A DNA stretch of 64,000 bases from JACMNW01 sp031406155 (GCA_031406155.1 JANOGW010000057.1:1-64000); one strand, 5' to 3'. Numbered from the stretch's first letter, positions 27,600 to 36,760 are shown. Program-made: numbers and translations. The notes: generated by a model from the letters alone, not told the origin.

Positions 27600-28276
27600 G
27601 GCGAATGTCCGGCCGGATGCGCAAGCCTGTCATTCAGGAAGCCTAATGCGGCACTCAAGCCGTCATTGGCGATGCCGTGGCCGGTGCCTCTCATGACATG
27701 GCCATAGGTTTCAAAACCGTTTTCCACCAGCACGTCACCTGCCGCCGCCATGCTGTCAAACGGGACGACAGGGTCCTGATCGCCGTGGATCAGCAACACC
27801 GGCGGCCTGACGACCAGCGCACCTGCCAGCGCCTCGGGCGCGAGCAGCCGCCCGGAAATCGCGACCACCGCCGCCACGGCCTGCGCCCTGCGGGGGGCAA
27901 CATGCAGGCTCATCATCGCTCCTTGCGAAAAGCCGACCAGTGCCAGATCGGCGTCGGTCAAGCCAGCCTCTGCCAGACAAGCGTCGAGGAAAGCATTCAG
28001 AGCGTCCGCCGCAACCGCCAGCCCCTCGGCCGCCGCCACTTCGGACGATCCGTCGAGCCAGGGGATCGGAAACCACTGATACCCAAAGGCATTGCCAGCG
28101 CAGGCCTGCGGCGCGTCGGGGGCATAAAACATCGTATCAGGCAGATGCGGTGCCAGCACATCGGCAAGCCCCAGCAGATCGCCGCCATCAGCACCATAGC
28201 CGTGCACGAACACCACGATTGACCGGGCCGCGCCGGATTTCGCCGCACGGCGCTTGAATTTCAAACCATTGGTCAC
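27596..28276 (-). CDS. Alpha/beta-hydrolase, phospholipase/carboxylesterase family
   Basis: The frame is open to 28501, but the true start is probably the GTG at 28276, which overlaps the TGA of the upstream glycosylase (GTGA) and gives 226 residues, the normal family size. The catalytic triad is Ser117 in GFSQGAM, Asp168 in HGDQDPVVP and His200 in GTGHGI, with an oxyanion HGYGADGGDLLGL loop near 25. It is a cytoplasmic carboxylesterase/lysophospholipase-like enzyme of unknown physiological substrate, probably co-transcribed with alkA. Confidence 0.88.
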   Translation of the reverse strand: MTNGLKFKRRAAKSGAARSIVVFVHGYGADGGDLLGLADVLAPHLPDTMFYAPDAPQACAGNAFGYQWFPIPWLDGSSEVAAAEGLAVAADALNAFLDACLAEAGLTDADLALVGFSQGAMMSLHVAPRRAQAVAAVVAISGRLLAPEALAGALVVRPPVLLIHGDQDPVVPFDSMAAAGDVLVENGFETYGHVMRGTGHGIANDGLSAALGFLNDRLAHPAGHSP

Positions 28277-28902
28277 CTGATGCCCCCACGCGATTTTACC
28301 ACACGGTAGTACGAAAAAAGCAACCGCGCCGCAACTGATCGCCACGGCGACCAGTGTTCCGCCATCGCCCGAAGTTGTTTCTCGGTCGGGCGCGTCTGCA
28401 GCCCGAACAGGTCTTTTGCCGCCTCTTGCAGTGCAAGATCGCCTGCCGCGATGACATCGGCCCGCCCCAGCGCGAACATTGCATAAATCTCGGCCGTCCA
28501 TCGCCCGATCCCCGGCACGGCTACCAACGTTTCAATGACATCCTCGTTTGGCATCCGCGCCAGCGCCTCAAAATCAATCGCTGCCTCTGCCAATGCGCGG
28601 GCATAGCGAGCCTTCTGGCGCGAAAGACCAAGGGATCGCAGCGTATCCTCCGACGTTCGGGCAACCGCATCCGGGTGGGTCATTCCGGCACTTTCGAGCC
28701 GGGACCAGATCGCATTGGCCGAGGCGACCGATACTTGCTGGCCGACAATCGCATCGAACAGCGACGCAAAGCCACCCGCTTTCAGGCGCAAAGGCAGCGG
28801 GCCGGTTTTCGCCAAAGCGCCGCCAAACCGTGCGTCATGTGCTGCCAGCCAGGCTGCCCCTTCTGCCACGCAAGCATCCGACATGATGATCCGGCCCGGC
28901 AT
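28273..28902 (-). CDS. DNA-3-methyladenine glycosylase II (AlkA-like)
   Basis: The 209-residue HhH-GPD glycosylase has a helix-hairpin-helix with VAVPGIGRWTAEIYAMF at about residues 128-143 and the catalytic aspartate Asp155 in AAGDLALQEA. The FASLFDAIVGQQVS motif is near 46. The start at 28902 follows GGAGGTG. It excises 3-methyladenine and other alkylated bases, leaving an abasic site. It lacks the N-terminal Ada-like domain of longer fusions. Confidence 0.9.
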   Translation of the reverse strand: MPGRIIMSDACVAEGAAWLAAHDARFGGALAKTGPLPLRLKAGGFASLFDAIVGQQVSVASANAIWSRLESAGMTHPDAVARTSEDTLRSLGLSRQKARYARALAEAAIDFEALARMPNEDVIETLVAVPGIGRWTAEIYAMFALGRADVIAAGDLALQEAAKDLFGLQTRPTEKQLRAMAEHWSPWRSVAARLLFSYYRVVKSRGGIR

Positions 28903-29011
28903 TCGACACCTCCGTCGCGAGCCACTGACTTAGCCTGACCCGAAACGCAATGCCAGTCTGGCCCAGCATTTTGCGCTTGAAGCGGTCAGGTCACCGCCCT
29001 ACCCATTGCGG

Positions 29012-30244
29012 ATGACCCAGACCCACCCCCTTCCCGCCGACGATGCCAAAGCCCGCCGCAACGTCTGGGTGCTGGTTGCCGCACAGGCCATTCTTGGCGC
29101 GCAGTTGCCGATGGTGTTCATCATCGCCGGGCTTGCGGGGCAAACGCTGGCGTCCAACCCGTGTTGGGCGACACTGCCGATTTCGTGCATGGTGATCGGC
29201 TCTATGCTGACCGCGACGCCGCTTTCGGCCTTCATGCAGCGATACGGGCGCCGTGCCGGTTTCGCTGTCGGGGCATTGGGGGGCATGATTGGCGCCAGCA
29301 TCGGGGCCTGGGGATTGATCAATCATTCCTTTGCTGCCTTCCTGACCGGTGCGCTGTTCACCGGCATTTACATGTCAGCGCAGGGATTTTTCCGGTTCGC
29401 CGCGTCGGACACGGCGTCGGATGCATTCCGGCCGAAAGCGATATCCTATGTGATGGCGGGGGGCCTGCTGTCGGCGGTGATCGGGCCGCAACTGGTCAAA
29501 GTCACCGTCGAGGGCATGGTCATCCCGTTTCTGGGGACCTATCTGGCGGTGATCGCGTTGAACGCGGTCGGCATATTCCTGTTCCTGCTGCTCGACATTC
29601 CCAAGCCGCCACCTGTGGTTGCCGGCACGGAAAGCGGGCGGTCGCGGTTGCAATTGATCCGTACGCCGCGCATCGCGGTTGCGGTGATTGTGGCGACGGT
29701 GTCCTATGCGCTGATGAACCTCGTGATGACATCGTCGCCGCTGGCCGTGGTGGGGTGCGGGTTTGCGAAAAGCGATGCCGCAGACGTGGTGACTGCACAT
29801 GTTCTGGCGATGTACGCGCCGTCGTTCTTTACCGGGCATATCATCGCGCGCATCGGGGTGGAAAGGGTGATGGCCATCGGGCTGGCGATTCTGGCCGGTG
29901 CAGGCGTGGTTGCGTTTTCCGGCGTCACGCTGCCGCATTTCTTTGGCGCATTGATCCTGCTGGGGCTGGGCTGGAACTTTGGCTTCATCGGGGCCACGAC
30001 GATGCTGGCCGGATCGCACACGCCGCAAGAGCAGGGCCGGATGCAGGGCATGAACGATCTGATCGTGTTCGGCGGGGTGACGCTGGCGTCAATCTCATCG
30101 GGGGGATTGATGAATTGCGCAGGCGGCACTGTTCAGGAAGGATGGCATGCCGTCAATCTGGCGATGCTGCCGTTCCTGGCGCTGGCCGGCGGGGCGTTGA
30201 TCTGGCTTGCCATGCGGGTAAAGGATGCCAGACCGGCTGAGTGA
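29012..30244 (+). CDS. MFS transporter
   Basis: The protein of about 410 residues has 12 predicted hydrophobic segments, beginning VWVLVAAQAILGAQLPMVFII. The loop between helices 2 and 3, MQRYGRRAGFAVGALGG, matches the MFS GxxxDRxGRR signature in weakened form. I use the ATG at 29012; a TTG two codons earlier is also possible. Nothing shows the substrate, and the small central loop (PKPPPVVAGTESG) is typical of drug:H+ antiporter-like families. It is divergent from alkA. Confidence 0.88.
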   Translation: MTQTHPLPADDAKARRNVWVLVAAQAILGAQLPMVFIIAGLAGQTLASNPCWATLPISCMVIGSMLTATPLSAFMQRYGRRAGFAVGALGGMIGASIGAWGLINHSFAAFLTGALFTGIYMSAQGFFRFAASDTASDAFRPKAISYVMAGGLLSAVIGPQLVKVTVEGMVIPFLGTYLAVIALNAVGIFLFLLLDIPKPPPVVAGTESGRSRLQLIRTPRIAVAVIVATVSYALMNLVMTSSPLAVVGCGFAKSDAADVVTAHVLAMYAPSFFTGHIIARIGVERVMAIGLAILAGAGVVAFSGVTLPHFFGALILLGLGWNFGFIGATTMLAGSHTPQEQGRMQGMNDLIVFGGVTLASISSGGLMNCAGGTVQEGWHAVNLAMLPFLALAGGALIWLAMRVKDARPAE

Positions 30245-30346
30245 CACGTATACCGACCGCAGCGCCATACCACAGTCTTGCGCAAAGCCTGCGGACAGGG
30301 GCAGAACGTGAATGCCCTGCCCCCAATGATGACCCGCCGCTTGGTG

Positions 30347-31183
30347 TCAGTTCTTGGTGATGACCACCTCAAGATACGGGCTTGGCAGCACCATGGTGCC
30401 GTCTTTGGCGCGGTTCAGCCGGTTGATCAGCATGATAAGATCATTTTCCAGCACAGCTTTCTGCGGATCTGGCAATGCGGCAAACGCCTTATGCACAGGG
30501 CCATACCAGGTCCGGAACACATCCACAAAATGCGCAGGCGACTTATAGCGGAAGGTAAACATCTGCTGCGTTGCCTTCACCGAACCGCCCATGGAAAACA
30601 ACTCTTGCAGTCGCACCTCGGTGCCCCATGCCGCGGGGGATTTCACCCCGGCCATCGGTGGGATGTGGCTGCCAAGGGTCTTGAACACCTGCCCGATGAA
30701 GCTGTCCGGTGTCCAGTTGGCAAGGCCGATCTTGCCGCCCGGCTTGCAGACGCGCAGAAGTTCCGCGGCGGCCTTATCCTGGTCAGGCGTGAACATCACA
30801 CCGAAGGTTGATACCACAGCATCGAAACTTGCATCCTTGAACGGCAGATTTTCGGCGTCGGCGGTCTGGAACGTTACCTTCAGCCCTTCGGCCGCTGCGC
30901 GGGCCTTGCCGTGATCAAGCAGGCTTTGCACATAGTCGGTTGACGTGACATCGCACCACCTGCGTGCGGCGGCCAAGGTGGCATTACCATTGCCGGCGGC
31001 TACATCCAGAACCTTGGCGCCGGATCGCAGATCCATCGCTTCGCACAGGCTTTCGCCGACGATCTGCAGGGTGGTTCCCACGACTGCGTAATCGCCCGAG
31101 GACCATGCCGCCTGCTGGCGGGTTTTCAATGCGCCAAGGTCCGGGACGGTAAGAGTTGCCGGGGCGGTTTGTGTTTGGGACAT
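30347..31183 (-). CDS. Class I SAM-dependent methyltransferase
   Basis: The 278-residue protein has a UbiE/Methyltransf_11-type Rossmann fold: motif I VLDVAAGNGNATLAAA near residues 58-73, DAENLPFKDASFDAVVSTFG near 110 and LRVCKPGGKIGLANW near 143. The start follows a GGAG site. It lies 227 bases downstream of the HxlR regulator in the same direction and may be its target. The substrate is not evident; the C-terminal half resembles small-molecule methyltransferases. Confidence 0.9.
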   Translation of the reverse strand: MSQTQTAPATLTVPDLGALKTRQQAAWSSGDYAVVGTTLQIVGESLCEAMDLRSGAKVLDVAAGNGNATLAAARRWCDVTSTDYVQSLLDHGKARAAAEGLKVTFQTADAENLPFKDASFDAVVSTFGVMFTPDQDKAAAELLRVCKPGGKIGLANWTPDSFIGQVFKTLGSHIPPMAGVKSPAAWGTEVRLQELFSMGGSVKATQQMFTFRYKSPAHFVDVFRTWYGPVHKAFAALPDPQKAVLENDLIMLINRLNRAKDGTMVLPSPYLEVVITKN

Positions 31184-31328
31184 AATGCATCTCCATTCTG
31201 TGGGCTAAGAATCTGGCCTGACCAGATCTCAATGTGCTTCGTCTTGAACGGCATCGACCCCGGCAAAAGGCGCGGGCCAATGCAGAACCGCGCGCAACCG
31301 ACATCATGTCGAAGGGCCGCTTCCGAGA

Positions 31329-32093
31329 TCAGTTTGCCCGACACGGCGGCTGGGGTTCCAGTGTAGAAGCTGTACCTGAGCCGCGACAAACGGCGGAAAC
31401 TTGCCGGGCGTCAGGCCATAGCGAAGGCGCTTTGCACCATCCAGCTGGACATGGTCTGCGCCAGAGTGCGGTCCCGATCAGCGTTATCTTTCCGCACGCC
31501 ACTTCGGCCGCGAGGTTGGTGAAACCGATCCACGCCGACGTCATCGCCTTCAGATCGGCGGTTACGTAAAGATCGACATCATGCCCCGGATCATCCGCGC
31601 ACAGATCGACATATGACCCCGGCTTGGATACCAGCCAGTAACTCTGCCGGTGGTCTGGCAGTTCGGGAAAGGTAAACTGAATGACGGTGTGACGCGTCGC
31701 AGACCAGCCAGCGGTCTGGATCTTGCGCCGCATGTTCCACATCAGCAACTGCGCATCCAGATTTTCCAGCGTCACTTCGGCATCGATATGCCGGTTCGCC
31801 CATTTCCCCAACGCCAGTGCGATCGGTTGCAGGTCCTGCCCCATCGGGGTCAACCGGTAAGTAATGTCGCCCGTAACACGGTTTTCGGTGCGATGGATCA
31901 GCCCATTCTGATCCATCTCTTTCAGGCGCTTGGACAACAGCGTCGGCGACATGCCCGGCACCCCGCGCCTGATCTCGTTGAACCGGGTGGAGCCTGACCA
32001 CATTTCACCCAACACAAGCAGCGTCCAGCGCGGTTCCAGCAATTCGCAGGCTTTGGAGATGGGGCAGAACAGATTGTAGCCGTCATTTGACAT
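31329..32093 (-). CDS. HxlR-family transcriptional regulator, probable C-terminal frameshift
   Basis: Translation should start at the ATG at 32093 (MSNDGYNLFCPISKACELLEP), which has AAGGATACGCAG upstream. The N-terminal winged helix has RWTLLVLGEMWSGSTRFNEIRRGVPGMSPTLLSKRL. A SCP2-like ligand domain follows to about residue 205. Near 31471-31476 the frame leaves the family pattern. If one base were added there, the protein would continue DRTLAQTMSSWMVQSAFAMA and stop at 31411 (about 227 residues), as relatives do. In the open frame the last 47 residues look unrelated. It may be a real mutation or an assembly error. Confidence 0.8.
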   Translation of the reverse strand: MSNDGYNLFCPISKACELLEPRWTLLVLGEMWSGSTRFNEIRRGVPGMSPTLLSKRLKEMDQNGLIHRTENRVTGDITYRLTPMGQDLQPIALALGKWANRHIDAEVTLENLDAQLLMWNMRRKIQTAGWSATRHTVIQFTFPELPDHRQSYWLVSKPGSYVDLCADDPGHDVDLYVTADLKAMTSAWIGFTNLAAEVACGKITLIGTALWRRPCPAGWCKAPSLWPDARQVSAVCRGSGTASTLEPQPPCRAN

Positions 32094-32209
32094 CTGCGTA
32101 TCCTTTTTTCCTTGCACCATGGGAAGGCGGATTACTTGCGTCCAGTCCCGAAACTGTACCAGATTTTCGCTGGGTTTGCAGGTCCGGATTTCGTGACTGC
32201 CGGGTGCCG

Positions 32210-32983
32210 CTACCAGCGTCCGGTCAATCCGCGCCACGCAAGGCCGCCACGGCGGGCAAATTCGGATTGGTGCAGGGTGCCGTCAAACACTCGCGCCGGG
32301 TCTTTGGCGGCAAGGCGCAGCAGGGCTTGGGTCTGCCACGCGGGAAAGAGCGCCGGGGCGACTGCTGCGGGGATGGTGGCGCGTGCGGCATGGGCAGATC
32401 GCAAGCGCACAAGGCCGGTTTGGGCAAGGGTTGCTATGGCCTGCGCGCTGGTGTCGGGCAACGGGACCCTGCCCCGCGCTGTCAGGTCGGGTACCGCGCG
32501 CAGATAGCTGGCCAGTGCCGTGGCCCAACCCGCGCTACGAGCGGCCGGTTCGGCAGCATCCGGCGCGCCGAGGGCTTTCGCGGCAAGCCACATCATGGCG
32601 GCACCGGTGTCGTTCAGATAGGCGGCAAGCTCTGCGTCAGAGGCGAACGGCTGATGCCCGATATCCCGGCGGCGGGCGACGATCAGGCGGTCAAGCGTGG
32701 CTACGGCCAGGTTCTTGCCGTGGATGACCGCATGCAACGGCCCGGCCACCTCATGCGCCAACGCCGCACCGGACGCCGGGTTCGCCACCACATCACGCCA
32801 CCACTGCAGGCGCATCTCTGCGATCAGGGCCTCTTGCGTTACCCACGGCGCGCGGGCAACTTCAAGGTTGAAGGCGTAAAGCGGGAACAGGGTTTCGCGG
32901 GCGGGCAACGGGGCTGCCATGGTGGCCGCAAAACGATCCGGATCGCCGCGTTCGACAAGGGCCGCGCAGGCAGCTACAGTCAC
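32210..32983 (-). CDS. Squalene/phytoene synthase-family protein
   Basis: The 257-residue all-helical protein has the YAFNLEVARA and MRLQWWRDVV segments of the squalene/phytoene synthase superfamily. It lacks the full pair of aspartate-rich DxxxD motifs needed for prenyl diphosphate condensation. It is closer to the NDUFAF6-like branch, whose human member assists respiratory complex I, so a non-enzymatic or unknown role is likely. The GTG start at 32983 overlaps the cimA stop (GTGA). Confidence 0.8.
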   Translation of the reverse strand: MTVAACAALVERGDPDRFAATMAAPLPARETLFPLYAFNLEVARAPWVTQEALIAEMRLQWWRDVVANPASGAALAHEVAGPLHAVIHGKNLAVATLDRLIVARRRDIGHQPFASDAELAAYLNDTGAAMMWLAAKALGAPDAAEPAARSAGWATALASYLRAVPDLTARGRVPLPDTSAQAIATLAQTGLVRLRSAHAARATIPAAVAPALFPAWQTQALLRLAAKDPARVFDGTLHQSEFARRGGLAWRGLTGRW

Positions 32984-34614
32984 GGCGTGCCCGACGTTGG
33001 TTCGCCGACGTCGCGGATCAGTTTCCAGTTGATCGCATCCAGCAGCGCCTCGAAACTGGCATCGACGATGTTGGCCGAAACCCCGACGGTAGACCAGCGG
33101 CGGCCTTGCGCGTCTTCGCTGTCGATGATCACGCGGGTGACCGCTTCGGTGCCGCCATTGGTGATACGGACCTTGAAATCAACCAGCTTCATGTCGTCGA
33201 TCACCGCCTGCCATGGCCCCAGATCTTTCGCCAGCGCATTGGCGAGCGCGTTGACTGGGCCGCGGTCGGTGCCGTCCTCATCCATCGATTCGGATACCGA
33301 CAGCATCTTCTTGCCGCCGATTTTCACCACAACGACCGCTTCCGACAGGCTGACCATGCGGTTGTACTTGTTCTTGCGTCGCTCCACCGTGACACGGTAG
33401 CGTTTCACTTCGAAAAATTCCGGCAGCAGGCCAAGTTCGGCCCGGGCGACCAACTCGAAACTGGCTTGCGCACTGTCATACGCATAGCCCTGATCCTCGC
33501 GGTCCTTGATCACCTCCAGAATGCGGCCAAGGCGGGGGTCATTTGCCGCCACTTCAAGGCCAGCGGCGACAAGGCGTGCGCGCAGATTGGATTGGCCGGC
33601 TTGGTTTGACATCGGGATGACCCGGGCGTTGCCGACGCATTCGGGGGGGATGTGTTCGTAGGTGGTGGGGTCTTTCAGGATGGCACTCGCGTGCAGCCCC
33701 GCCTTGTGGGCGAAGGCCGATGCCCCGACATAAGGCGCCGCCCGCTGTGGCACACGGTTCAGGATATCATCGAGCATCCGGCTGGTGCGGGTGATGTTTT
33801 TCAGCGCCTCTTCGGTGACGTTGGTCTGAAACTGCTCTTTGTAGGGGGATTTCAGCAACAGCGTCGGGATCAGGGTAATCAGGTTGGCATTGCCGCACCG
33901 CTCGCCAAGGCCGTTCAGGGTGCCTTGGATCTGACGCGCACCGGCGTCGACGGCGGCGAGGGAATTGGCAACGGCATTGCCGGTATCGTCATGGCAATGG
34001 ATGCCGATGTGTGCACCGGGAATGCCGGAGGCGATGACTTCTGCAGTTATGCGGCCGATTTCAGCGGGCAGCGTGCCGCCGTTGGTGTCGCATAGCACGA
34101 TCCATCTGGCACCCGCGCTGTAGGCGGCGTGCAGGCACGACAGCGCATAATCTGGGTTGGCGCGGTAGCCGTCGAAAAAGTGTTCGGCGTCAAACAGCGG
34201 CTCGCGGTGTTTCGATTTGAGGTGGGCGACGGAGGCAGCAATCGCCTCGCGGTTTTCATCGAGCGTTACGTTCAGCGCTGTGCTGACGTGGAAATCATGC
34301 GTTTTGCCCACCAGACAGACGGCAGGGGTTTGGGCGTCCAGAACGGCGGCCAGGACATCATCGTTGTCGGCGGAACGCCCTACCCGTTTGGTCATCCCGA
34401 ACGCCGTCATTGTAGCGCGGGTTTGCGGGGGGCTGGCGAAAAATTCGGAATCCGTCGGGTTGGCACCGGGCCAGCCGCCTTCGATGTAATCGACACCGAG
34501 GGCGTCGAGGGCATGGGCGATCTGGCGCTTTTCAGCGGTGGAAAACTGGACGCCCTGCGTCTGCTGGCCATCGCGCAGAGTGGTGTCGAACAGGGAGAGG
34601 GGTTCGCGGGTCAT
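32980..34614 (-). CDS. cimA: (R)-citramalate synthase
   Basis: The 544-residue protein has an HMGL-like barrel with SLFDTTLRDGQQTQGVQFS at the N-terminus, HCHDDTGNAVANSLAA in the metal/active-site region and a C-terminal LeuA-type regulatory dimer domain (from about residue 400). The length and N-terminus match CimA rather than 2-isopropylmalate synthase. It condenses pyruvate with acetyl-CoA to citramalate, opening the threonine-independent route to isoleucine. It may be feedback-regulated by isoleucine. The phytoene-synthase-like gene follows in the same operon. Confidence 0.93.
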   Translation of the reverse strand: MTREPLSLFDTTLRDGQQTQGVQFSTAEKRQIAHALDALGVDYIEGGWPGANPTDSEFFASPPQTRATMTAFGMTKRVGRSADNDDVLAAVLDAQTPAVCLVGKTHDFHVSTALNVTLDENREAIAASVAHLKSKHREPLFDAEHFFDGYRANPDYALSCLHAAYSAGARWIVLCDTNGGTLPAEIGRITAEVIASGIPGAHIGIHCHDDTGNAVANSLAAVDAGARQIQGTLNGLGERCGNANLITLIPTLLLKSPYKEQFQTNVTEEALKNITRTSRMLDDILNRVPQRAAPYVGASAFAHKAGLHASAILKDPTTYEHIPPECVGNARVIPMSNQAGQSNLRARLVAAGLEVAANDPRLGRILEVIKDREDQGYAYDSAQASFELVARAELGLLPEFFEVKRYRVTVERRKNKYNRMVSLSEAVVVVKIGGKKMLSVSESMDEDGTDRGPVNALANALAKDLGPWQAVIDDMKLVDFKVRITNGGTEAVTRVIIDSEDAQGRRWSTVGVSANIVDASFEALLDAINWKLIRDVGEPTSGTP

Positions 34615-34635
34615 GTTTTGGCCAATGCAGTGGTC

Positions 34636-34699
34636 CAGCCCCGGACTTGATCCGAGGTCTGTTGGAGGGAGGTGAGGCCCCGGATCAAGTCCGGGGCTG
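34636..34699. repeat. Inverted repeat (REP-like palindrome) between cysS and cimA
   Basis: The arms CAGCCCCGGACTTGATCCG (34636-34654) and CGGATCAAGTCCGGGGCTG (34681-34699) are perfectly complementary over 19 bases, with a 26-base loop. CCCCGGACTTGATCCGGGG-type palindromes are common intergenic repeats in alphaproteobacteria (my recollection). It may act as an mRNA end structure for cysS. Confidence 0.85.
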
Positions 34700-34714
34700 C
34701 GGGAGTACTTCTTA

Positions 34715-34768
34715 CCCGGTCCTTATGACCGGGCAGCGCCCGAACCGCCCCCACGGGGCGGGCGCTGC
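34715..34768. repeat. Two further tandem palindromes downstream of cysS
   Basis: CCCGGTC/GACCGGG (34715-34721 and 34727-34733) with a 5-base loop is followed at once by GCAGCGCCCG/CGGGCGCTGC (34733-34742 and 34759-34768). Together with the repeat before it, this fills nearly the whole gap between cysS and cimA with structured DNA. Part of it resembles, in inverted orientation, the element at 36658-36684 on the other side of cysS. Confidence 0.75.
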
Positions 34769-34794
34769 GATGTTTTGATGAGTGGAGGATCAAC

Positions 34795-36291
34795 TTATCT
34801 CCTCCAGTTTTTCGGATCAAAGTTCGGCATTGCTGTCAACTCCACACTGTCGGTGGAAAGCACAACGCGTACCCCTGCCGCGACGAGGCCGTTCCTTATA
34901 GTGTCAGCACGCTCAAAGTCCTTATTTGTTCGTGCCTGCCTCAATTGGTCTTTCAACAAAATTTCCAGCCAGTCTTGCCCGAAGGCAGATCCCGCCAGTA
35001 GCACAGTCATTTTACCCGTCTTAGGGGCGTATGAGTAGCCCATCGACCAATCTTCCTCGGGCATTTCCAACATGCCCAAAAGGCCCGCCGAAGCCTTTAG
35101 TTCACCAAAACGACCAGCTTTTGCAAGTGCTCTTAACGCCGTGATTGCCCCTGAGGTGTTGAGATCGTTCGCCAATACTTCGATGACTTCCGGTGCTACG
35201 TATGTAGGTGCTAAATCACGCGTAAAGGCTCGCCATTGCCCAAGATCGCTTTGCGCTTCATTGACTTTCTCCTTCGTCCAATCCATCGGCTTCCCATAGT
35301 GCGTCCCCAACAACACAAACCGGATCACTTCCCCCGGCACGCCCTGATCCAGCAAATCCCGGACCGTGAAGAAATTGCCCAGGCTCTTGGACATCTTCTT
35401 GCCCTCGACCTGCAGCATTTCGTTGTGCATCCAGACGTTGGCGAAGCCGCCGTGGGGGTGGGCGCAGGTGCTTTGGGCCAGTTCGTTTTCGTGGTGGGGG
35501 AACAGCAGGTCGATACCACCTGCGTGGATGTCGAAACTTTCGCCAAGCAACTTGTGGGCCATCGCGCTACATTCAATATGCCAACCCGGTCGGCCACGCC
35601 CCCAGGGACTGTCCCAACCGGGTTCCTGATCGCTCGATGGCTTCCATAAAACAAAATCTGTAGGATTTCGCTTATGTGGGGCTTTCTCTCCTCTTGATCC
35701 TGCTATCATTTGCTTTGCGGATTGACCGGAAAGCTGACCATACGGCGGATAAGATTCCACGTCGAAAAGCGTGTGCGTCGCGTTGCGAGTCTCTCGGTCA
35801 AAAAGCACATACTGGTGTGGCGGATTGTTTGATCCATCGTGCACCACATAAGCATTGCCCTTATCGATGAGAATCTGGATCATGTCCTTCATCTCATCAA
35901 TGAACTGCGTCGCGCGCGGCTCGTGATTGGGGCGCAATGCTCCCAACGCGTCCATGTCGGCGTGATACCAGCTGATGGTTTCTTCGGTGCGTTCGGCGAT
36001 CAATTCCTCCAGCGTGCCGGGGGCGCCTTTCTGTTGGCGACGCAGGGCCTCGGCGTTGATTTTGTCGTCAACGTCGGTGAAATTGCGCACGTAGGTGACG
36101 TGATCCGGCCCGTAGACATAGCGGAGCAACCGATAAAGCACGTCGAACACCACCACGGGCCGGGCGTTGCCCAGATGGGCGCGGTCATAGACGGTGGGGC
36201 CGCAGACATACATGCGCACGTTTTTCGGATCGATCGGGGTGAAGACGTCCTTCGCCCGCGTCTTGGTGTTGTGCAGTTTGATCGTGACCAT
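34795..36291 (-). CDS. cysS: Cysteinyl-tRNA synthetase
   Basis: I start at the ATG at 36291 (MVTIKLHNTKTRAKD, 498 residues). It is a class I synthetase with the HIGH-type motif CGPTVYDRAHLGNARP near residue 30, zinc ligands including HIECSAM and HAGGID near 235-260 and the KMSKS loop EGKKMSKSLGNF near 295. It charges tRNA-Cys. Base composition is uneven along the gene: about 34795-35280 and 35640-35870 are visibly less GC-rich and use A/T-ending codons, while the segments between resemble the rest of the chromosome. That points to intragenic recombination. Confidence 0.95.
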   Translation of the reverse strand: MVTIKLHNTKTRAKDVFTPIDPKNVRMYVCGPTVYDRAHLGNARPVVVFDVLYRLLRYVYGPDHVTYVRNFTDVDDKINAEALRRQQKGAPGTLEELIAERTEETISWYHADMDALGALRPNHEPRATQFIDEMKDMIQILIDKGNAYVVHDGSNNPPHQYVLFDRETRNATHTLFDVESYPPYGQLSGQSAKQMIAGSRGEKAPHKRNPTDFVLWKPSSDQEPGWDSPWGRGRPGWHIECSAMAHKLLGESFDIHAGGIDLLFPHHENELAQSTCAHPHGGFANVWMHNEMLQVEGKKMSKSLGNFFTVRDLLDQGVPGEVIRFVLLGTHYGKPMDWTKEKVNEAQSDLGQWRAFTRDLAPTYVAPEVIEVLANDLNTSGAITALRALAKAGRFGELKASAGLLGMLEMPEEDWSMGYSYAPKTGKMTVLLAGSAFGQDWLEILLKDQLRQARTNKDFERADTIRNGLVAAGVRVVLSTDSVELTAMPNFDPKNWRR

Positions 36292-36760
36292 GTCTTTACC
36301 CAAATTCAATCGACGCGTAGTTCCCGCGCGGGTCTATCAACTTCGTCTTTCTTTGGGAAATTGAAGATGGGCCCGCGTGACAGATGTCAGCAGGTAATGC
36401 AGCAGATGATTGCGATGCCCGTGTTCTTCATGGGCATTGGGCTAGCATAACGGGCGGGCTTTTGGCAAGAGTTGTTGCGGTGGTGGGGCGTGTTGCGGTT
36501 TGAGTTCGGCCTGTGCGGGGCAAATCCGGCCGTCGCCCCTCGCGGAACACAGAGCAACACATGCCCGCAGGAAGGCGCTCTGCAATATGTGGTCATTGCT
36601 TTGTGGTGCCAGGTTAGGGCGACCCCGATCGTCGCGCCGGGGTCACCAAAGCAACTGCCCATGGGGCGGGCAAGCGCTGCCCGGGCCGCTGGCCGTGGCC
36701 TGTCTAGGGCGCGGTGCGGGTTCAGTCGGCGGGATCGCGGCGGTCCGCTTTGCGGAAATC
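36292..36760. other. Non-coding interval with several hairpins upstream of cysS
   Basis: About 470 bases without a supportable gene. It contains a hairpin ATGCCC/GGGCAT (36415-36420 and 36432-36437), a 7-bp GACCCCG/CGGGGTC hairpin (36621-36644) and the near-palindrome GGGCAAGCGCTGCCC (36668-36682). The cysS promoter should lie near its left end. The many GC-rich palindromes resemble those on the other side of cysS. Confidence 0.5.
36621..36682. repeat. Palindromic repeat cluster, related to the one downstream of cysS
   Basis: GACCCCG (36621-36627) pairs with CGGGGTC (36638-36644). A segment with TGGGGCGG and GCGCTGCCCGG (36658-36684) follows. The reverse complement of 34727-34768 has TGGGGGCGG and GCGCTGCCCGG in the same order, so the two flanks of cysS carry related elements in opposite orientation. 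Confidence 0.55.

Noticed and set aside
32210..32983. Carotenoid phytoene synthase (crtB)
   Set aside because: The aspartate-rich catalytic motifs are incomplete and no other crt genes are nearby.
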